NCBI GenBank assembly: GCA_963829955.1 | Contig: CAWHKS010000001.1 | Location: 1-64,000 of the forward strand | DNA: 64,000 nt | From: DASTFY01 sp963829955 | GTDB lineage: Bacteria; Actinomycetota; Acidimicrobiia; Acidimicrobiales; Ilumatobacteraceae | Direction: 5' to 3' | Shown here: in pieces, positions 59,957 to 64,000 of the stretch | How positions within the stretch are numbered: the stretch's first letter is position 1 | Layout: every line of letters begins with the position of its first letter | Notes under the pieces: model-generated | Databases searched by the model: none | The model's input: only the letters and a program-made list of their open reading frames with translations | Told to the model about the DNA's origin: nothing | Program-made: the position numbers and the translations under genes

Positions 59957-60598
59957 TCACGCCGTCGGCAGGAGCTCGGCGAGCAGTCTCTCCACGCGGC
60001 GACGGATCTCGTCGCGGATGGGTCGCACCTCGGCCACGTCGAGTCCCGCAGGATCCACGAGGTCCCAATCCTCGTAGCGTTTGCCGGGAAAGATCGGACA
60101 CGCGTCACCACACCCCATGGTGATCACCACATCCGCCGCTTGGACGATCTCCTGCGTCCACGGCTTCGGGAACTCGTCGGTGATGTCGATGCCGACCTCC
60201 GCCATCGCCTCGACGGCGGCAGGGTTGATCTCCCGGCCCGGCTCCGAGCCGCCCGACCAGGCGATGGCGCGGCTTCCGGCGAGCTGCTGGAGCCACCCAA
60301 GCGCCATCTGGCTCCGGCCGGCGTTGTGGGTACACAGGAACAAGACGGTCGGAAGGCCGTCGTTGGCTTTGCCCTCCACCTTGGCCAGAGCCTTCAGGCG
60401 TTGGCGGGCGAAGCGCTCGGCCATCAATGGAAGGAAGTGGTTGAACTTGGCCCGATCAGCGAACTGGTCGTAGCTCGTCGCCAGGAAGAGCTCGATGGTC
60501 TCCTCCCCGAAGACACCCTCGAACTCTGCCGCCAGCGTCCGAGCCGCATGACTCAACGACACACGCTGGTCGACGGTCAACTCCGAGATGTCTGGCAT
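59957..60598 (-). CDS. arsC: Arsenate reductase (LMW-phosphatase type) with N-terminal helical bundle
   Basis: 213 residues from ATG 60598. Residues 1-80 are a three-helix bundle (RVSLSHAARTLAAEFEGVFG ... TIELFLATSYDQFADR) often fused to ArsC in actinobacteria. The catalytic domain carries the P-loop VLFLCTHNAGRSQMALGWLQ (Cys nucleophile) and VVITMGCGDACPIFPGKRYE followed by DWDLVDPAG, with the two resolving cysteines. It reduces arsenate to arsenite. It is convergent with arsM and has its own palindromic site upstream. Confidence 0.93.
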   Translation of the reverse strand: MPDISELTVDQRVSLSHAARTLAAEFEGVFGEETIELFLATSYDQFADRAKFNHFLPLMAERFARQRLKALAKVEGKANDGLPTVLFLCTHNAGRSQMALGWLQQLAGSRAIAWSGGSEPGREINPAAVEAMAEVGIDITDEFPKPWTQEIVQAADVVITMGCGDACPIFPGKRYEDWDLVDPAGLDVAEVRPIRDEIRRRVERLLAELLPTA

Positions 60599-60608
60599 CA
60601 GAACCACC

Positions 60609-60626
60609 TATCGATCTAGATGGATA
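60609..60626. promoter_or_regulatory. Second ArsR operator candidate, upstream of arsC
   Basis: TATCGATCTAGATGGATA is an 18-bp palindrome with one mismatched pair. It lies 10 bases before ATG 60598 on the minus strand and shares the ATCTA/TAGAT character of the arsR-arsI operator. Confidence 0.55.
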
Positions 60627-60829
60627 CGACGATACGACGGCTTGTCCAATCCGCCAAGGGGCGAGAGCGAACGTTCACCCGTTCGCCGGGTCCGCGCAAC
60701 CTGGCCACGACCCGCGAACGTCGCCTGGATCGAGAGGGTGCCGAGGCTTCGCTCCTGCTTCGAGCCACGCCGCGACCGGACCCGTTTCGGTGCGGTCGGC
60801 GCGCGATCGGGCGCCGACCGCTCCAGGAG

Positions 60830-61438
60830 TCAAGCGGTGGAGGGGCGCATCCGTCTGGGCTGCCGCTGCGCGACGACGAGCACGACACCGCCGGCCACGA
60901 GGCCGACGGCGGCGCCACCGAGGACGTCGAGCGGGAAGTGCGCGCCGACGTACATGCGGTTCAGGCCGATCGAGACTGCGGCTACGACACCGCCAACCCT
61001 CCATGGTCGGTTCAGCCACGGCCAGGCGCCAACGACGACAGCGACCGTGACCGCCGTGTGGCTCGACGGGTATCCGGTCCCTCGCGGGTCGACCGGATAG
61101 CCGTGAAAGAGCACGTCCGAGAGATAGGCGGGCGGCCGGCCCCGATCGACGATGAGCTTCACGACGTTGTCGACCAGATAGGCGAGGATCCCTGCTGCAG
61201 ACGCAGCAATGACCAGGGGCCAGAACACATCGCGCCGGGTCAGGGAGAGCAGGAGGACCACGGCGACGATCAGCAGGGTGAGTCCGACGGGTCGTAGCAG
61301 GGGGTTGATGAGGCCCATGACAGTGCCGAGAGCACGAGGCGGGTCGTTGAACCAACGGAACACCGCGATCTCGGCCGAAGTTGGCGAGCCTGCCGCGGCG
61401 ATGGAGGCCGTCACGACCAGACCCACGAGTCCCAACAC
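60830..61438 (-). CDS. PAP2-family membrane phosphatase
   Basis: 202 residues. It has about five membrane segments and the three PAP2 motifs: KLIVDRGRPP (motif 1), YPSSHTAV (motif 2), and SIGLNRMYVGAHFPLDVLGG (motif 3). Such enzymes remove phosphate from lipid pyrophosphates or phosphatidates at the outer membrane face. The start is uncertain by a few codons because the upstream frame stays open. No coupling to the ars genes is evident. Confidence 0.88.
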   Translation of the reverse strand: MLGLVGLVVTASIAAAGSPTSAEIAVFRWFNDPPRALGTVMGLINPLLRPVGLTLLIVAVVLLLSLTRRDVFWPLVIAASAAGILAYLVDNVVKLIVDRGRPPAYLSDVLFHGYPVDPRGTGYPSSHTAVTVAVVVGAWPWLNRPWRVGGVVAAVSIGLNRMYVGAHFPLDVLGGAAVGLVAGGVVLVVAQRQPRRMRPSTA

Positions 61439-61583
61439 GATCGCCGACCATGGCCATCTGCCCGCTCCACGAATTCCATCGATGGCCAGGGCTCAATGGC
61501 TATCACGCTCGCGACTGACCTCGGTTCGTGCCTTTCCCAATCGCAGTGATGTGCGTCTCGCGGCGGACGGCGTGGAGACGATG

Positions 61584-63005
61584 TCACTGTGTCGAGTTGT
61601 CCTGCTCCGCCGAGGGGCTGAGACTGCGCGGGTCGACGGCTTCGACGGCGTGTCGACGTGTGGCTGCTTCGGCGGACCCCTCGGCAGCGGGACGGCCGGC
61701 ATCCCGGTCGCCGCGCATCCGCTTCCACACGAGGTCAATGGCGATGCTCAGCACCAGGATGGCGGCGAGGGTGACAGCGGTCGCCGGTTCGTCGACGAGC
61801 GTGGTGAACGTGAACGCCACAAGGACGGTCACGGTGCTCAGGATGGCCAGGAGGAGCATCCAGATGCGCGCTCCGGTCTCGCCCCGCACGCGCAGGTGCG
61901 CAGCCGTGATCAGCGTGAACACGCACAGTGCGATGGCGCTACCGATGGAGGCGATCGAGCTGAGATCGAAGCCGACGGCCAAGACAATGGCGATTGCCGC
62001 GGTGAGCACGATCCCTGCAGGCGCCCGCCCACCCAGCCGTCGTCCGAGCGCCGGTGGGAACTGGCCCCGTGCGGCCATCTCCTGACAGAGACCGGCCGCC
62101 GGGTACAGGCCGGCGTTCGTCGCGCCCGAGGTCGCGAACAGGGCCGTGACCGTCATCAGCCAGTAGCCAGCCCGACCGAGGACCGGCTCGGCCGCGACCG
62201 CCAGCGCCGTGCCACCCGACTCGATCACCTCGCCGACCGTCAGTGTCCCGAACACCCCGAGCGCGACAGCCACGTAGATCGTGGTGGCGATGCCGAGCGC
62301 GAGGTAGATGGCGCGGGGCAGCTGGCGGCGTGGGTCGCCCAGGTCCTTGGCCGTGAACGTCACGACACCGAACCCCAAGAAGGCGAAGAACGTCAACGCC
62401 ACGCTGCCCACGATGTCCGCCACTGACGGGTAGCCAGAGAAGGCCAGCAACCCGAAGTCGATGTTGGAGAGGGTCGTGACCGCGAACAGCGCGAGGATGC
62501 CGACCACGACCACGACGATCAGCGTCTGGACCCTGGCGACCGCCCGCGATCCCACGATGTTGAGGATCGTCATCGCCACCACGACCAGCACGGCAAAGAC
62601 CTTGAGCCAGGTGTCGCTGCCGTCCGCCACCGCACTGCTGGCGTAGCTGCCGAACGAGACCGCCACCATTCCGGTCACGATGGCGTTCGCAGCCAGCACG
62701 AGCCAGGCGACGACACCGGTGATGTGACCGTCGCCGAAACCTCGGACGACGTACTCCAGCAGCCCGCCGGCCGACGGATAGCGAGCGCCGAACTTGGCGA
62801 ACGAGTAGCCCTGCAGCCCGGCGACGCCGCCAGCGATCAGGAAGGACAGCCAGACGGCCGCCCCAGCGACTTCACCGGCGGCCCCGAGGAGCGAGAAGAT
62901 CCCGGCACCGACCATCGCGCCGACCCCGATGAATGCAGCCTGTCGGACACCGAAGGACCTCGAGGGCGGCTCGGTCGAGGGCACCGCCGCCGCTGCAGTC
63001 GACAC
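61584..63005 (-). CDS. APC-family amino acid permease
   Basis: 473 residues from GTG 63005, with about 12 membrane segments. The N-terminus FGVRQAAFIGVGAMVGAGIF SLLGAAGEVAG holds the conserved GxGxIxGxGIF substrate loop. FFAFLGFGVVTFTAKDLGDP with RRQLPRAIYLALGI is the APC loop after TM6. The substrate is unknown. A C-terminal soluble tail of about 50 residues follows. A TATGGT box 6 bases upstream marks a leaderless promoter. Confidence 0.9.
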   Translation of the reverse strand: MSTAAAAVPSTEPPSRSFGVRQAAFIGVGAMVGAGIFSLLGAAGEVAGAAVWLSFLIAGGVAGLQGYSFAKFGARYPSAGGLLEYVVRGFGDGHITGVVAWLVLAANAIVTGMVAVSFGSYASSAVADGSDTWLKVFAVLVVVAMTILNIVGSRAVARVQTLIVVVVVGILALFAVTTLSNIDFGLLAFSGYPSVADIVGSVALTFFAFLGFGVVTFTAKDLGDPRRQLPRAIYLALGIATTIYVAVALGVFGTLTVGEVIESGGTALAVAAEPVLGRAGYWLMTVTALFATSGATNAGLYPAAGLCQEMAARGQFPPALGRRLGGRAPAGIVLTAAIAIVLAVGFDLSSIASIGSAIALCVFTLITAAHLRVRGETGARIWMLLLAILSTVTVLVAFTFTTLVDEPATAVTLAAILVLSIAIDLVWKRMRGDRDAGRPAAEGSAEAATRRHAVEAVDPRSLSPSAEQDNSTQ

Positions 63006-63011
63006 GCCAGG

Positions 63012-63017
63012 ACCATA
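63012..63017 (-). promoter_or_regulatory. -10 box of a leaderless promoter for the permease
   Basis: On the minus strand TATGGT lies 6 bases before GTG 63005, without a ribosome binding site. Confidence 0.5.
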
Positions 63018-63353
63018 CTGCGCTGGGGCAATTGACGGGCCGTAGCCGAGCCGGCGCGGTGTCCCTGGTCAGCGATTGCCCTGAACCGGGCGAGGGGTGC
63101 CGCGCAGGTGAGTGGCCGCGAGGCCGCGTGCCACGCTCAGAGGCCCGCTCGGCTCCCCTGAGCCGTCTGCTAAGGAATGGCCAGTGCGCGAGCGCCTCGA
63201 ACTCGTCCAGTACTGTCCGAGTGAACAGATTCGAGCCGGACGACTCCTGCCTTCGAGTCGATAGCTGGGACCTCCCACCGAGTCCTGCAGCCGGCTACAT
63301 CGGTCGCCCGCAAAGGCCGGGCACCAGCGGGAGGCGCGTCCCGAGGAGGCGAG
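63018..63353. other. Intergenic stretch without a gene
   Basis: About 335 bases between divergent permease and YfcC-type genes. No coding frame is credible. A GAGGAGG site at its end serves ATG 63354. Confidence 0.35.
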
Positions 63354-64000
63354 ATGGAAAGCAACACTGATCCCGCACACGAGGTCGATCAAGCGAGTGC
63401 GGCTGCGGCCATCGAGAGCGACGGCGGGCCTCCGACGACCGAGGCTGAGACGACCGGCACCAAGCGGGTCAGGTTCCCCACGGCATTGACGGTGTTGGCC
63501 ATTGTGATGTTGGCCGTCTGGATCGCGTCGTTCTTCGTCCCCGCGGGGGTCTATGACCAGGATCCGGAGACGGGAGCGCCGGTGCCGGGTACGTACCAGG
63601 AGCTTCCGGACTGCGGCACCGTTCCGCCCGAGGAACTCTGCTCGGACAAGAGCTTCTATGCCCAGTTCGGGATCTTGTGGCGGTCGACGCCGAACGGGCT
63701 CTACGGCATCGAGAACACGACGACGCGCCTCATCGGGGCGGACGAGTCCGGCTTCCTCTACGGCTCGGCTCAGATCTTCCTGTTCGTGCTCGCCGTGGGC
63801 GCCTTCATCACGATCGCGATGAAGACGGGCGCCATCGAGGCTGGCATCGGCCGACTGGCGACCAGGTTCGGGAAGAAGCGGCTGCTGCTCGTGCTCGTGC
63901 TGATGTCGGTGTTCACCCTTGGCGGGACCACCTATGGCATGTGGGAGGAGACCCTGGGCTTCTACGCCCTCATGGTGCCGCTGGTGCTGGCCCTCGGCTA
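63354..64000 (+). CDS. YfcC/DcuC-type anaerobic C4-dicarboxylate or basic amino acid transporter, cut by the window edge
   Basis: 215 residues are visible from ATG 63354 after GAGGAGG. A soluble N-terminal tail of about 38 residues is followed by RFPTALTVLAIVMLAVWIAS FFVPAGVYD, the signature opening of YfcC-family permeases, a loop with a CGTVPPEELC cysteine pair, then IFLFVLAVGAFITIAMKTGA and GLGRLATRF-like GIGRLATRFGKKRLLLVLVL. The frame is open at the end. The substrate is not determined. Confidence 0.88.
   Translation, partial: MESNTDPAHEVDQASAAAAIESDGGPPTTEAETTGTKRVRFPTALTVLAIVMLAVWIASFFVPAGVYDQDPETGAPVPGTYQELPDCGTVPPEELCSDKSFYAQFGILWRSTPNGLYGIENTTTRLIGADESGFLYGSAQIFLFVLAVGAFITIAMKTGAIEAGIGRLATRFGKKRLLLVLVLMSVFTLGGTTYGMWEETLGFYALMVPLVLALG

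Noticed and set aside
1..64000. CRISPR array, rRNA or tRNA genes
   Set aside because: No regularly spaced repeats and no recognisable RNA gene were seen by eye; a covariance-model search was not possible here.

Overview
The window is high-GC, actinobacterial chromosomal DNA, most like the Acidimicrobiia or a deep actinobacterial lineage. The evidence is the gene order tlyA-nadK-recN-steA-steB-murJ, the presence of DUF3151 and DUF3703 proteins, heavy GTG start use, and many starts that sit 6-9 bases downstream of a TANNNT box with no ribosome binding site (leaderless promoters). The species assignment is an inference. No rRNA, tRNA or CRISPR array was seen.

Layout. 1-3892: end of a DUF1015 gene (-), a HAD-IIA phosphatase broken by two indels, a phasin-like protein with a lysine/alanine-rich histone-like tail, tlyA and nadK. 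3861-23260: an integrated element of about 19.4 kb inserted in the 3' end of nadK. It is bounded by a 19-bp direct repeat, replaces the last codons of nadK, and leaves the displaced original nadK tail immediately before recN. Its right end carries the remains of the mobility and replication module (broken tyrosine integrase, two small HTH-type regulators, truncated primase-like genes). Its left 17 kb is cargo: hemerythrin, small monooxygenase-like and cupin proteins under a MalT-like LuxR regulator; a REC/glutaredoxin/thioredoxin-reductase-like fusion; a copper-type operon (DJ-1/PfpI, DUF3703, multicopper oxidase with heavy-metal-binding modules); an AfsR/SARP regulator; a rhodanese; and a second DJ-1 protein. 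Several cargo genes are frameshifted.

23262-36681: a long + strand run of core genes: recN, steA, steB/mctB, murJ, a family 4 glycosyltransferase, a membrane protein with an alkaline-phosphatase-like domain, a WecA/MraY-like enzyme, pyrG, NUDIX, xerD and an HD-domain protein, mostly joined by ATGA or GTGA overlaps. These serve cell envelope assembly, division, DNA repair and nucleotide supply. 36757-40247 (-): a dimethylglycine/sarcosine dehydrogenase-like flavoprotein and trpS. 40363-46758 (+): scpA, scpB, rluB, aroH, tyrA, aroA, cmk and plsC (chromosome condensation, ribosome modification, aromatic amino acids, CMP kinase, phospholipid synthesis). 46765-52611: M18 aminopeptidase, pyk, a hydrolase, DUF3151 and a Tat-exported PhoX-like phosphatase.

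52826-53865: two gene tails, a ROK regulator and a sugar-binding protein, fused head to head by a deletion. 53919-56996: a VOC protein, PPK2 and a secreted M28 peptidase. 57289-60598: an arsenic cluster (aquaporin, arsI, arsR, a small membrane protein, arsM, arsC) with two candidate ArsR operators and no ArsB/Acr3 pump in view. 60830-64000: PAP2 phosphatase, APC permease, and the start of a YfcC-type transporter.

Caution: single-base indels interrupt at least seven genes, including core ones (HAD, NUDIX). Some of this may be assembly error rather than gene decay.
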